Positions 26,996 through 38,400 are shown, numbered from the stretch's first letter. The stretch is DNA of 64,000 nucleotides from Roseibium sp. MMSF_3544 (GCF_030732845.1 NZ_JASHKA010000001.1:496001-560000), one strand, 5' to 3'. Made by a program: numbers and translations. Notes: generated by a model not told the origin, from the sequence alone.

Positions 26996-27229
26996 TCAGT
27001 CTGGGGCCTTGGTCTGCAGCGCAAGAGCATGCAGAGCGCCGCCCATATTTCCTTTCAGAGCTTCATACACCATCTGATGCTGCTGAACGCGGCTTTTGCC
27101 GCGAAAGGATTCCGATACGACATTTGCCGCATAGTGATCGCCGTCGCCAGCCAAATCCCGGATCTCGACCCGAGCGTCAGGCAGAGCCGTCTTGATCAGG
27201 GTTTCGATCTCGTTCGCGTTCATCGGCAT
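26996..27229 (-). CDS. bolA: BolA family protein
   Basis: A 77-residue BolA-like protein starting 'MPMNANEIETLIKTALPDAR' and ending with the conserved 'QHQMVYEALKGNMGGALHAL'. These proteins partner CGFS glutaredoxins in iron-sulfur cluster handling and iron regulation. Its length and its position between purL and grxD fit the conserved alphaproteobacterial arrangement. The start may be the ATG at 27229 or the in-frame one two codons later. Confidence 0.92.
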   Translation of the reverse strand: MPMNANEIETLIKTALPDARVEIRDLAGDGDHYAANVVSESFRGKSRVQQHQMVYEALKGNMGGALHALALQTKAPD

Positions 27230-27271
27230 CGTACGTCTGTCCTTATTTTAAGTTCCTGAAAGCCAAAAGGC

Positions 27272-29470
<2,199 letters not shown>

Positions 29471-29758
29471 GGCGTTCCGCTACGTTGGGGCTGCTGCGAA
29501 TGGCCGAACGGGTACGGCCGGGCAGTGTTGCCGCCGTTTAGCAGATTGCGTCTGGAAAAGGGAGGGGAAGGGCGAAACTTTGTTTCATGGAGGCGGGACA
29601 AGGCTGTCTCACCCCGACAGTGCGGCTACAAAGCCGCTGCGCGAACGCTCTTATGTTCAACTGCACCCTGTCACCGGGGCCTTATCAAGATCCCGGTCCG
29701 ATTGAAAGCGCTTGGGCTATTTGGCCGCGAGGGGCGCGGCCATCGCACCACATCAATA

Positions 29759-29965
29759 TTATGCTCGCTTGGCGACCCGCGACTGGAGTTTCAAAGTGAC
29801 CTGTTGCCACTCGCGCATTTGCGTTTCCAGGCGCTTGATTTCCCTGTCCTTGAACGTGGTTTGCTGGCGGAGCTCCTGGACCGTGTTTTCCAGTCGCATG
29901 AGACGCAGCAAAAGGCGTTCCGGGGTCAGCTCTGTTAAAGCGTCAGTGTGATTGTCTAGTTGCAT
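29759..29965 (-). CDS. Small coiled-coil hypothetical protein
   Basis: A 68-residue protein that is almost entirely a heptad-rich helix ('RLLLRLMRLENTVQELRQQT', then 'DREIKRLETQMREWQQVTLK'). It lacks signal peptide and membrane segments. No family is recognised. The in-frame ATG at 30040 would add 25 residues of low protein character, so the ATG at 29965 is preferred, although neither has a good ribosome binding site. Confidence 0.5.
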   Translation of the reverse strand: MQLDNHTDALTELTPERLLLRLMRLENTVQELRQQTTFKDREIKRLETQMREWQQVTLKLQSRVAKRA

Positions 29966-30528
29966 GGTCAAACCGTGGCTCGATCTGTTTTTGTCAAGAA
30001 TTTTCTTGCAAAACACTATTGCTTTGTCACTGGGTTCCATTGTGTGTTCGTCTTTTTAGTATCAGGTAATACTTTTGATATAGTAGTTTAAAAACAACGA
30101 TACGTAGAGTAATAGGTTGCAATAGGATTGTAAAGAATAACGACTCAATATGATTAAAAGTTTAGGTAAATCTCGGTATCTCCATCTCGCCTGAGCGGTT
30201 TCGGCTCGGCGTAGATGTCAGGGTCTTTTTCTTTTTTCTCAATAAATTCAAATATTTAAGTGTTATAACTGAGCTGTCATCGAACAGCGTTCGATAACAT
30301 AAAGTTGAGGAAAAAACCTGGGTCTTTTGGGGATATTCGAATGCCCCCGCAACCGCAATGCCGCTGTATCAGGCGCGCTAGACTAAGAAGCTATACTGAA
30401 AAACCAAGAAAATTAACGCTATTGCCCGGCGCTTTTCGGCGGTGCGGGAGACTATTCGGACAATCAAGTCTTGCAGGTAATGTCTGACCCCGGACCGGGA
30501 GTGGGATCCCGGCCCGGAGGTACGACAC
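29966..30528. other. AT-rich intergenic region with an inverted repeat
   Basis: About 560 bases with no supportable gene. The part 30050-30270 is AT-rich. A perfect inverted repeat ATCGAA-N5-TTCGAT lies at 30279-30295, 16 bases after TATAAC. A GC-rich hairpin at 30492-30519 lies beyond the end of the peroxiredoxin gene. A small RNA transcribed rightward from about 30275 is conceivable, but no structure could be confirmed. Confidence 0.4.
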
Positions 30529-31065
30529 TCAGACCGCGCCGGTATATTCGCCGCGGGCCGGGTAGTCGTTCTTTTGGACGAAGTCGAGCGCACCGACCAT
30601 TTCCTGGAAATGCGGGCGAACGAAAGGCATCGTCTGAACAGATGCGAAATAGAGTGTGCCGTCACCCCGCACCAGGAAAACGCCCGGTTCGGAGAAGAGG
30701 GCCGGCTCTTCGATGCCGATGGATGTGGTGCCGCGGCTGGTGGAGATATAAAGGCCCCATTCCTTCGCGACACTCAGCGGAAGGCCGTAGCCGAAGCGCA
30801 GACTATCGATACCGACCTTGTCCGCCATCTTCTGGGCGCGGTCCTGGTCGTCGGATGAGATTGCGATGGTCTTGACGCCCTTTGCAGCGAAGTCATCGGT
30901 GAGGCGGCCAAGTTCTTTGAGGTAGGACGCACAGATCGGGCAATGAAGACCGCGATAAAAAACAACGAGCGTGGCAAACTCCGCGCCGTCTTGTGCGAGA
31001 TCGAACGAACCGGAATTCAGGGTTTCTACGGCGAGGCCAGGGACCTGCTGACGTGGGACAAGCAT
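30529..31065 (-). CDS. Peroxiredoxin-like (AhpC/TSA family) protein
   Basis: A 178-residue thioredoxin-fold protein. The active-site region reads 'FYRGLHCPICASYLKEL' with C42 and C45, a CPxC-type arrangement. The later segments 'TIAISSDDQDRAQKMADKVG' and 'PGVFLVRGDGTLYFASVQTM' are typical of redoxin-domain proteins. It probably reduces peroxides or disulfides in the cytoplasm. The ATG at 31065 has AGGA just upstream; the ATG at 31077 would add four residues. It is divergent from an AraC regulator that probably controls it. Confidence 0.8.
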   Translation of the reverse strand: MLVPRQQVPGLAVETLNSGSFDLAQDGAEFATLVVFYRGLHCPICASYLKELGRLTDDFAAKGVKTIAISSDDQDRAQKMADKVGIDSLRFGYGLPLSVAKEWGLYISTSRGTTSIGIEEPALFSEPGVFLVRGDGTLYFASVQTMPFVRPHFQEMVGALDFVQKNDYPARGEYTGAV

Positions 31066-31175
31066 CTTTTTCCTCATGCTGGTTGGACCAAGGCTTCACA
31101 TTTGCCTCTCTATAGGCTTAAAATAGCGAACGGATGAAGAAGAAACATCCTAAAAAGATGATCAGGAGTACGAAA

Positions 31176-31979
31176 GTGCCCGTAGCATACCGAACGTCAT
31201 TCAGCGGGAAACTGGATCGGCTGTCATCGCTTATCGACCGACTGAGGGTGCATGTGGTCAATGCACTTGTCGAAGAGCCGAACATAGGTGCCGCCAATCT
31301 GGTCATCTTTACGCATCGGGACGGCGCGCTCCGGCTGGTGTTTTCTCCGCTCCGGGATGAGGCAATCCAGGATTTTCCCGAGACTGCCCCTCAACCTGGC
31401 GAAACGCCTCTGGTGGCTGCACATATTACGATCACGGGGATCGGCAAGCAGCTGATCAATGCGCTGCCTGCTTGTATTTCGGTGCCTCTTTCTGAAGAAC
31501 CCTATCTGACGGCTGTTGTGACGCCGCTCATAGAGGAAGCAACGACACCACGGTGCGGAGGGCAGGCGGCCTTTCAGCGCCTGTGCGAGGTCGTTGTGAT
31601 CCGGCTCTTGCGTCATGCAATGGAAGAGGGCAAGGCGGATACCGGATTGTTGAATGGTTTGGCCCATCCGCGGATCGCGGCAGCGCTCGTTGCAATTCAC
31701 GAAGCACCGGGAGAAACCTGGACGCTGGAAAAACTCGCGGAAACCGCGGGCATGTCCCGCACCCAGTTTGCCGTCACCTTCAAGGATCTGGTGGGCGCAA
31801 CACCGATGGGTTACCTCTCCAACTGGCGGCTGGATATTGCGCGCGCAGAACTTGAGACCGGGCGCCAGGTCAAGTCGGTCGCCACCCTTTGCGGATTCTC
31901 CAGCCCGGCGGCGTTTTCGAGGGCCTTTTCGCGACGGTTTGGCTATCCACCGAAGCAAAAGCGCAAACAGGCCGCCTGA
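31176..31979 (+). CDS. AraC-family transcriptional regulator
   Basis: A 267-residue protein with an N-terminal cupin-like sensing domain (about 10-160) and a C-terminal double helix-turn-helix ('WTLEKLAETAGMSRTQF', then 'VKSVATLCGFSSPAAFSRAF'). The GTG at 31176 lies seven bases behind AGGAG and is chosen; in-frame ATGs at 31134 and 31158 lack sites. It is divergent from the peroxiredoxin gene, a common arrangement in which the regulator controls its neighbour. Confidence 0.85.
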   Translation: MPVAYRTSFSGKLDRLSSLIDRLRVHVVNALVEEPNIGAANLVIFTHRDGALRLVFSPLRDEAIQDFPETAPQPGETPLVAAHITITGIGKQLINALPACISVPLSEEPYLTAVVTPLIEEATTPRCGGQAAFQRLCEVVVIRLLRHAMEEGKADTGLLNGLAHPRIAAALVAIHEAPGETWTLEKLAETAGMSRTQFAVTFKDLVGATPMGYLSNWRLDIARAELETGRQVKSVATLCGFSSPAAFSRAFSRRFGYPPKQKRKQAA

Positions 31980-32028
31980 AACCGATCAAGCACCGCCCAA
32001 GCGCCGTGCGACTGGTGTTGCATTATCG

Positions 32029-32056
32029 TTGACAGTTTTCAGCCAGGCCTTATTTT
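32029..32056 (+). promoter_or_regulatory. Promoter and operator-like motif of the GntR gene
   Basis: TTGACA (32029-32034) and TATTTT (32051-32056) are 16 bases apart. The predicted start of transcription coincides with the ATG at 32063, so the message may be leaderless. The words GTTGACAGTTTTCAG (32028-32042) recur almost identically before the transporter operon (32810-32824). Confidence 0.5.
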
Positions 32057-32062
32057 TCAGCC

Positions 32063-32746
32063 ATGTCCAATGAATCATCCAGCAACTCGGCGCTCGAACA
32101 GATCAGCCGCCGCCGCTCCAAAACCCTGAGCACGATTGTGCTTGAGGCGATCGAGGAGATGATCATTTCGGGGGAGCTGGAAGCCGGCGACCGGATCAAT
32201 GAAAGCGCGTTAGCGGGCCGTCTCGGCGTCAGCAGGGGACCGATCCGCGAAGCCTGCAGAAGTCTGGAACAGGCCGGATTGCTCGTCAGTGCTACCAATC
32301 ACGGCATGTATGTGCGGGAAATGACGCTTGAGGAAGCCCGCGATCTTTACGAGGTCCGCGGCGCGCTTGCCGGTCTCACGGGCCGACTGATCGTTGAGCG
32401 TGCGAGCGACGAGATGCTGGACAACCTTTTGAAACTCGTTGAAAAAATGGATGTTGCGGCAGGAGAGGGGAATCTGTCCCGCTATTACACTCTCAATCTC
32501 GATTTCCACGGTTTGCTGGTGAGCGCGGCTGAAAACCCGGCCTTGCAGCAAAGTTACCGCTGGATCGTCAACCAACTCCATTTGTTCCGGCGCCGAGGAC
32601 TTGTTCAAAAAGGCAATCTCCTCGTTTCCAACCAGGAGCACCGCGCCATCATTGATGCACTGCTGGCCCGTGACGCAGCAGCGGCAGACAGCGCCATGCG
32701 CCGGCACGTTGCCGGTGGCTGGGCACGCATGTCCGCACCTTCCTAG
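32063..32746 (+). CDS. GntR-family regulator (FadR/FCD subfamily)
   Basis: A 227-residue regulator with a winged helix-turn-helix at about 25-90 ('EAGDRINESALAGRLGVSRG', 'PIREACRSLEQAGLL') and a helical FCD effector domain after it ('EARDLYEVRGALAGLTGRLI'). FCD-type GntR proteins respond to small organic acids. It stands just upstream of the tricarboxylate transporter operon and shares a promoter motif with it, so it probably represses both itself and the operon. Confidence 0.88.
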   Translation: MSNESSSNSALEQISRRRSKTLSTIVLEAIEEMIISGELEAGDRINESALAGRLGVSRGPIREACRSLEQAGLLVSATNHGMYVREMTLEEARDLYEVRGALAGLTGRLIVERASDEMLDNLLKLVEKMDVAAGEGNLSRYYTLNLDFHGLLVSAAENPALQQSYRWIVNQLHLFRRRGLVQKGNLLVSNQEHRAIIDALLARDAAAADSAMRRHVAGGWARMSAPS

Positions 32747-32805
32747 ACCCAAAGCTTAAGCAGGTGAGATCTGAACGCAGAGGTCAGCCAAAAAACAAAA
32801 TTGAA

Positions 32806-32839
32806 AACTGTTGACAGTTTACAGTTTGCAATTTAGGTT
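32806..32839 (+). promoter_or_regulatory. Promoter and operator of the TTT transporter operon
   Basis: A palindrome AACTGT-TG-ACAGTT (32806-32819), followed by another ACAGTTT (32821-32827), overlaps the -35 box TTGACA (32811-32816). A weak -10 box TAGGTT lies 17 bases on (32834-32839). The overlap suits repression by the GntR protein encoded upstream. Confidence 0.5.
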
Positions 32840-32895
32840 GCGCTCCCATTGACGCTCGACTTCGTGCGTCGTGCCCAAATCGATGGGAGGATCGA

Positions 32896-33852
32896 ATGAC
32901 TTTTCTGAAATCAGCGGCGATTGCCGCAACCACACTTGCGCTTATGGCCGGGCAGGGCCTGGCGAACGACTTTCCTTCTCAACCAGTCGAAGTCGTAACT
33001 CACGCCTCTGCTGGTGGCGGCACCGATACCACAGCGCGCACGATGCTGATCCGGGCGCGCCGTGAGCTTGGAACCGATGCATTCGTGCAGATCAAGAAGG
33101 GTGGAGGCGGCACCGTTGCCATGTCATATGTCTCCGGCAAGCCCGCCGACGGTCATACCCTCATGGCAATCACTCCGACGCACCTGATCACCATGGCCCG
33201 GGGCCGGGCGCCGATCAGCGTCGACGAAATCAAGGGTGTTGTGCGCTCTACCGACGATCCCATTATTCTCGTCGTTTCCAAGAGCTCGGGTATTACGTCT
33301 TTTGAAGATCTGAAGGCAGCCGGTGAAAAAGCGCCGATCAAGTGGGGTGGCACGCAGGCCGGAGGGATCGATCACATCGCGGCGATCACGTTCTCCAACA
33401 AATCCGGCGTGAAAATCGCCTATGTGCCTTTTGACGGCGGCGGTGCGATGGTGACCAACCTGATGGGCGGAAACATCCAGGCGGCCGGCCTGAACTATGG
33501 TGAAGCAGTTGATGGAATTGAATCGGGCGACTTCATTCCGCTTGCCGTGATGGCCACCAAGCGACTGTCAGCCCTTCCGGACACACCGACACTTGCGGAA
33601 TTGGGCGTCGAAGACGTCAATTTCTCTACCGTTCGCGGCATCGTTGTCATGGCTGACACGCCGGACGAGCGCGTTGCGGCGCTGGAAGAAAAGCTTCTGA
33701 AGGCCATGAACCACGGCACCTACCAAGCTTATCTGGAAGGTATCGGTCTGGACAACACCTCCATTGGCGGAGCCGAAGAGTGGGATGAGCAGATCCGCTC
33801 CATGTACGCCAACATCTACCAGACTCTCGGCGATCTTGGCCTGAGAAAATAA
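32896..33852 (+). CDS. Tripartite tricarboxylate transporter substrate-binding protein (Bug/TctC family)
   Basis: A 318-residue periplasmic binding protein with a signal peptide ('MTFLKSAAIAATTLALMAGQ', cleavage near residue 23). It has the Bug signatures 'PVEVVTHASAGGGTDTTAR' and 'LMGGNIQAAGLNYGEAVDG'. It captures a carboxylate and passes it to the TctA/TctB membrane components encoded next. An AGG-rich site precedes the ATG. The actual ligand is unknown; di- and tricarboxylates are typical. Confidence 0.92.
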   Translation: MTFLKSAAIAATTLALMAGQGLANDFPSQPVEVVTHASAGGGTDTTARTMLIRARRELGTDAFVQIKKGGGGTVAMSYVSGKPADGHTLMAITPTHLITMARGRAPISVDEIKGVVRSTDDPIILVVSKSSGITSFEDLKAAGEKAPIKWGGTQAGGIDHIAAITFSNKSGVKIAYVPFDGGGAMVTNLMGGNIQAAGLNYGEAVDGIESGDFIPLAVMATKRLSALPDTPTLAELGVEDVNFSTVRGIVVMADTPDERVAALEEKLLKAMNHGTYQAYLEGIGLDNTSIGGAEEWDEQIRSMYANIYQTLGDLGLRK

Positions 33853-33916
33853 TCAAACGGGTCTTTGCGGCGCATGCCAAACCGGTGTGCGCCGCGCTGG
33901 CAAGGGAGGATGTGCC

Positions 33917-34375
33917 ATGACTTTTCCGAAGGATCTGGTGCCCGGGTGCCTCATCTTGATCCTGTGCGCCGCACTTTATTATGTGACTACGACATTTGAC
34001 AGCGATCCATTGGGAGCGGCACAAGGCATGCCTGCGACCCATATGCCGCGTCTTGTTCTCAGCGTGATTGCAGCCCTGGCTGTCCTCATGATTGCGCAAG
34101 GTCTTCGCAGCGGTGAGAAAACCTCGTCGGATATGCCGCCCTGGAAGATGTGGGCAACCGCCGGACTTCTCGGAGCTGCGGCCTTTGCAACCCCATTTAT
34201 CGGCGTTCCCCTGACGTTCTTTCTGGTTTGCGGTTCGCTGCCGCTGCTTTGGGGCGCGCGTGACTTCAAACTTGTCGCGCTCTTCGCCGTTGCCGTTCCC
34301 GTCGCGATTTACATCGTCTTTCAAATCCTGCTCGGTCTGCGGCTTCCGCTCGGACCGCTGGCATTCCTCAGCTAA
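33917..34375 (+). CDS. Tripartite tricarboxylate transporter small membrane subunit (TctB family)
   Basis: A 152-residue protein with four predicted membrane helices, as expected for TctB. The ATG at 33917 follows GGGAGG; the upstream in-frame ATG at 33887 has no site. It stands between the binding-protein and large-subunit genes, with 11 bases to the latter. Confidence 0.85.
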   Translation: MTFPKDLVPGCLILILCAALYYVTTTFDSDPLGAAQGMPATHMPRLVLSVIAALAVLMIAQGLRSGEKTSSDMPPWKMWATAGLLGAAAFATPFIGVPLTFFLVCGSLPLLWGARDFKLVALFAVAVPVAIYIVFQILLGLRLPLGPLAFLS

Positions 34376-34386
34376 GGGAGGGGCCC

Positions 34387-35898
34387 ATGGAAATGCTCGT
34401 TGGCGGCCTGCTCGAAATCCTGCAGCCACAGACCTTGCTTCTCATCTGCGCCGGAACCCTCGTTGGCGTTCTTGTCGGTGCGTTGCCCGGTCTTTCAAGC
34501 TCCATGGCAGTGGCACTGTTGCTGCCGTTCACGATCTATCTTGACCCGATACCGGCGATTGCAATGCTCGCCGCGCTCTATTGCGCCGGAACGTTCGGCG
34601 GGTCAATCACCGCGATCCTCATCAATGCGCCGGGAGCGCCACCTGCAGCAGCGACTGCTTTCGACGGGTATCCGCTGGCGAAAAACGGCCAGGCGGGCCG
34701 GGCGCTCGGCATGGCGGCAGCCTCGAGCGTTGCCGGCGGCGTCTTCAGTCTGTTCGTGCTGATTTTTGCTGCGCCCTTCCTGGCGACGATCGCCTACAGG
34801 TTCGGGCCCCCCGAATATTTCGCGCTGACCGTTTTCGGCCTTTCGATGCTGGCTTCGATCAGCGGCAAATCCGCGATCAAGAACCTGATCGGCGGAGCGT
34901 TCGGTGTTCTCATCGCCACCGTCGGGGTGGATCTGACCACGGGTGTTGAACGCTTCACGTTCGGCGTTCCCGAGCTCTACGAAGGGATCAGCTTTATTCC
35001 AGTGCTTATCGGCTTGTTCGCTATGGCTGAATTGCTGGACCAGGCCGGACAAAAGGACCGTCCTCTCGAGCGGTTCGCGATGTCGGCCCTCAAGCTGCCA
35101 ACAGTCGACGACTTCAAGCGCGTCTGGAAAACCATCCTGCGTTCTTCCGGCATCGGAACTTTTGTCGGCATTCTGCCGGCCGAGGGCAGCACTGTCGCGG
35201 CGATGATCGGGTACAACGAAGCCAAGCGCTGGTCCAAGAACAAGGAGAACTTCGGCAAGGGCGAACTTGAAGGCGTTGCAGGACCTGAAGCTGCCAACAA
35301 TGCGGCCACGGGCGGTGCCATGGTGCCCACCCTTGCGCTCGGCATTCCCGGTTCGGCAACGGCTGCCGTCATTCTCGGTGGTCTGCAGATCCACGGGCTG
35401 CGTCCCGGGCCCTATCTGTTCGAAAACCAGCCGAACCTGCTCTATGCGATCTTCTTTGCGATGCTGTTGGCGAACTTCGTGTTCCTTGCCTTCGGGCTGG
35501 TCGGAGCGCGCTACTTCTCCCGGATCTCGCTGATCCCGCGCCAGTTCCTCTGGCCGGCCGTGTTCTGCCTGTGTGTCGTCGGCGCCTTCGGCGTGGGGCA
35601 ATCGCTCAACGATGTCTACATCATGCTGATTGCGGGCTTTATCGGCTACTTCCTCAACCGGGCAGGTTTCTCGCCGGCACCCATCATCATGGGCCTGGTT
35701 CTTGGACACCTCGTGGAGAATTCACTCGCCCAGTCGATGATCCTGTTCGATCAGGATGCGTGGAAGTTTTTCACGCGGCCAATCGCGGTGTTTTTCTTCA
35801 TCCTTGCCGTCGTCAGCATCTTTTCGACGCCTATCGGCCGGCTCATCAAATCGAGAAAACGCGAGGAAGCGGATCGCCTGGCACACGGCAACGAGTGA
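34387..35898 (+). CDS. Tripartite tricarboxylate transporter large membrane subunit (TctA family)
   Basis: A 503-residue inner-membrane protein with about 11-12 hydrophobic helices. Recognisable TctA parts are 'LLICAGTLVGVLVGALPGLS', 'FGGSITAILINAPGAP', 'GILPAEGSTVAAMIGYNEA' and 'LGIPGSATAAVILGGL'. It forms the ion-coupled import channel together with TctB, fed by the Bug-type binding protein. A GGGAGG site precedes the ATG. Confidence 0.93.
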   Translation: MEMLVGGLLEILQPQTLLLICAGTLVGVLVGALPGLSSSMAVALLLPFTIYLDPIPAIAMLAALYCAGTFGGSITAILINAPGAPPAAATAFDGYPLAKNGQAGRALGMAAASSVAGGVFSLFVLIFAAPFLATIAYRFGPPEYFALTVFGLSMLASISGKSAIKNLIGGAFGVLIATVGVDLTTGVERFTFGVPELYEGISFIPVLIGLFAMAELLDQAGQKDRPLERFAMSALKLPTVDDFKRVWKTILRSSGIGTFVGILPAEGSTVAAMIGYNEAKRWSKNKENFGKGELEGVAGPEAANNAATGGAMVPTLALGIPGSATAAVILGGLQIHGLRPGPYLFENQPNLLYAIFFAMLLANFVFLAFGLVGARYFSRISLIPRQFLWPAVFCLCVVGAFGVGQSLNDVYIMLIAGFIGYFLNRAGFSPAPIIMGLVLGHLVENSLAQSMILFDQDAWKFFTRPIAVFFFILAVVSIFSTPIGRLIKSRKREEADRLAHGNE

Positions 35899-35950
35899 CG
35901 CGAGCGCATTCCCCAATCCCCGAACTATCTGAATAGAAGGATCATTCCCA

Positions 35951-37384
35951 ATGTCTGTTGCCAGGAACATCTTTGCAGACATACCCGAAGACATCGCCGT
36001 CACGGACGCAGCGGCGGACTTCGTGGAAACCGTCAGCTTTGACGACTTGCCGGAAGAGGCCATCCGGCTCGGGACACGCTGCGTGCTGGACGGGCTCGGC
36101 CTCTTCGTCGCAGGTTCTGATCACGAGATGGTCGAGATCCTGATCGAGGAAGCCATGGACACGGGCGGGCGCGCCGATGCCCGTGTCATCGGCCAGGAAA
36201 TGCGTGTTCCGGCGCCCATGGCAGCCCGTGTCCTGGGGACCTCCGGTCACGCCCATGACTGGGACGACAGCCAGGTCAGTGTCGATCCGGCGCATATCTA
36301 TGGTCTTCTGACGCATCCAACGATACCGCCTTTGACCGCGTCGCTCGTCATGGCGCAGAAGCTCGGCAATGTTGACGGCAAGACATTCATGCTGGCCTTC
36401 CTGACGGGCTTCGAAGTCGAGTGCAAGATATCGGAGTGGATGTTGCCGCAGCATTATATGCGCGGCATGCATTCCAGCGGTACGGTCGGTACATTCGGTG
36501 CCTACGCCGCAGCCGCGAAATTGCTTGGCCTGACCGGGGACAAATTGCGCTGGGGCTTCGGGATCGCAGCGAGCCTTGCAGCCGGTATTCGCTGCAACTT
36601 CGGCACAATGACCAAACCGCTCCATGTCGGACGGGCCTGTGAAAACGGCATCACTGCCGCCCTTCTGGCGAGCCGTGGCTACACGGCAGATCCTCAGGCA
36701 CTTGACGGTCCATGGGGTTTCTTTGCCGTTCAGGGTGGGGGCATCAGTCAGGAAAAAGTCAGCCAGGGCTTCGGCAGGACCTGGACAATTCTGGAGCCCG
36801 GCGTCTCGATCAAGCCCTATCCCTGTGGTGTCCTGACCCATCCGACAATTGATCTCATGTTGCGGCTGGTAACGGATGCAGATATCGCGCCCGAGACGAT
36901 CAGAGGGGTTACCGTGCATGCCGGTACCAACATTTTGAAGCCGATCCGCTATCCGATTGCCGCAAACCATCTGCAAGCCAAGTTCTCCCTGCCGGCGGCT
37001 CTCGCCATGATCGCTCTTGCGCGCAAGGCCGGCAAACGCGAGTTTTCCGATGAGTTCGTGGAGAGCGAGGCCATGCAGGCGATGCAGCGGCGGATCCGCA
37101 CAGAACTCGACCAGGAGATCGAAGCACAGGGCTTTGACGTCATGCGCTCGCGGATCACGATCGAACTGAACGATGGTACTGAGGTCGCCGGCTGGGCGGA
37201 TGAGCGCTATCGCGGCGGTCCGGAAAACCCGATGAGCGACGCTGAGCTCGAAGGAAAGGTGCGTTCGTGCTGCGAAGGGTTGCTCGACGGGCCGGGTCAG
37301 GATCGCCTGATTGAAACGGCCTGGAAAACGGTCGGCCTTGCCGATGTGACTGTGCTTGCAGACTTATTGCGGCAAAAGCGCTGA
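35951..37384 (+). CDS. MmgE/PrpD family protein
   Basis: A 477-residue protein of the family that includes 2-methylcitrate dehydratase and cis-aconitate decarboxylase. Typical segments are 'RCVLDGLGLFVAGSDHEM', 'VLGTSGHAHDWDDSQVS', 'GFEVECKISEWM' and 'VSIKPYPCGVLTHPTIDLML'. It closes the transporter operon, so it probably acts on the imported carboxylate, for example by dehydration or decarboxylation. An AAGGAT site precedes the ATG. The exact reaction cannot be assigned. Confidence 0.88.
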   Translation: MSVARNIFADIPEDIAVTDAAADFVETVSFDDLPEEAIRLGTRCVLDGLGLFVAGSDHEMVEILIEEAMDTGGRADARVIGQEMRVPAPMAARVLGTSGHAHDWDDSQVSVDPAHIYGLLTHPTIPPLTASLVMAQKLGNVDGKTFMLAFLTGFEVECKISEWMLPQHYMRGMHSSGTVGTFGAYAAAAKLLGLTGDKLRWGFGIAASLAAGIRCNFGTMTKPLHVGRACENGITAALLASRGYTADPQALDGPWGFFAVQGGGISQEKVSQGFGRTWTILEPGVSIKPYPCGVLTHPTIDLMLRLVTDADIAPETIRGVTVHAGTNILKPIRYPIAANHLQAKFSLPAALAMIALARKAGKREFSDEFVESEAMQAMQRRIRTELDQEIEAQGFDVMRSRITIELNDGTEVAGWADERYRGGPENPMSDAELEGKVRSCCEGLLDGPGQDRLIETAWKTVGLADVTVLADLLRQKR

Positions 37385-37456
37385 GGCGACCGAAAACAGA
37401 GGCCCGGCCAACGCCGAGACATGGCGAAACGGGACCTGACGAACCGGGACCGGCGC

Positions 37457-37711
37457 TCAGCGCCGGTCTTCGACTTTTCTCTCCAGGGCGTACACTTCGT
37501 CGGCGACATCTTCGGCCTTGCGCGAGAAAAGAGCGAGCGCGTCTTTCAGGCCAAGATTATAAAAGTGGGCGCCAAGAGAACCGCTCAGAAAATCGATCAG
37601 GAACTCGGCGTCCATATTGCCGATCTCGACTTCGAGCTCATCGTCGAGATAGCGCCGGATCTGATCGGCGAGGCGAGACCTGACGTCCTTGTCCAGTTCC
37701 AGGTCCTTCAT
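37457..37711 (-). CDS. DUF2164 family protein
   Basis: An 84-residue soluble protein with 'LADQIRRYLDDELEVEIGNM' and 'AEFLIDFLSGSLGAHFYNLG', which match DUF2164. The family function is unknown. It follows purQ on the same strand by 20 bases, so it is probably co-transcribed with purS and purQ. Confidence 0.8.
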   Translation of the reverse strand: MKDLELDKDVRSRLADQIRRYLDDELEVEIGNMDAEFLIDFLSGSLGAHFYNLGLKDALALFSRKAEDVADEVYALERKVEDRR

Positions 37712-37731
37712 TGCTTCGTCCTTTCGAGTGT

Positions 37732-38400
37732 TCAGGCCGCCTGGTCGAGAAGACTTTCGAAAAGCAGCCGTCCGTCCAGCCCACCGTTGAGCGCTTCCAC
37801 CAGGTTTTCCGGGTGCGGCATCATGCCGAGAACATTGCCCTTTTGATTTGTTATCCCGGCGATGTTGTTGATTGACCCGTTCGGATTGGTGCCGTCTGCA
37901 TATCTGAAAACGACCTGGCCGCTGTCCTCGATCTGTTTCAGTGTATCGGCATCAGCAAAATAATTGCCGTCGTGATGTGCGACCGGGCAGCGCCAGACTT
38001 GCCCCTTGGTGAATTTGGACGAGAAACGGGTCGCGTTGTTGACCGTTTCCATTTTCACTTCCTTGCAGACGAATGTCAGGCCCGCGTTCCGCATCAGGGC
38101 GCCGGGCAGGAGGCCCGCTTCTGTCAGGATCTGAAAACCGTTGCAGACACCCAGAATGGACACGCCGCTTTCAGCTTTGGCGACAAGATCCTTCAGAATG
38201 GGCGACCGCGCGGCAATGGCGCCTGAACGCAGATAATCGCCATAGGAAAAGCCGCCTGGAACGACGACAAGGTCGACATCGGGCAGGGTGCTTTCGGTGT
38301 GCCAGACGCTTTGAGGCCGCGCACCGGTGATGAGCTCCAGGGCGTGAAACATGTCGCGGTCGCGGTTGGAGCCTGGGAAAACGATTACGGCGGTTTTCAT
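37732..38400 (-). CDS. purQ: Phosphoribosylformylglycinamidine synthase subunit PurQ
   Basis: A 222-residue class I glutamine amidotransferase that supplies ammonia to PurL. The nucleophile C86 lies in '[11 protein letters not shown]', and the His-Glu pair in '[12 protein letters not shown]' near residue 200. It starts '[17 protein letters not shown]', as usual. The gene follows a tiny membrane-protein gene and purS on the same strand. Confidence 0.96.
   Translation of the reverse strand: MKTAVIVFPGSNRDRDMFHALELITGARPQSVWHTESTLPDVDLVVVPGGFSYGDYLRSGAIAARSPILKDLVAKAESGVSILGVCNGFQILTEAGLLPGALMRNAGLTFVCKEVKMETVNNATRFSSKFTKGQVWRCPVAHHDGNYFADADTLKQIEDSGQVVFRYADGTNPNGSINNIAGITNQKGNVLGMMPHPENLVEALNGGLDGRLLFESLLDQAA

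Noticed and set aside
30335..30400. Possible cobalamin-riboswitch-like word (GCCCCCGCAACCG)
   Set aside because: Only a fragment resembles the B12-box region, the rest of the fold cannot be traced, and no cobalamin gene follows.
34603..35709. 368-codon ORF opposite the TctA gene
   Set aside because: Very hydrophilic, low-complexity product opposite a conserved membrane protein; typical antisense artefact.
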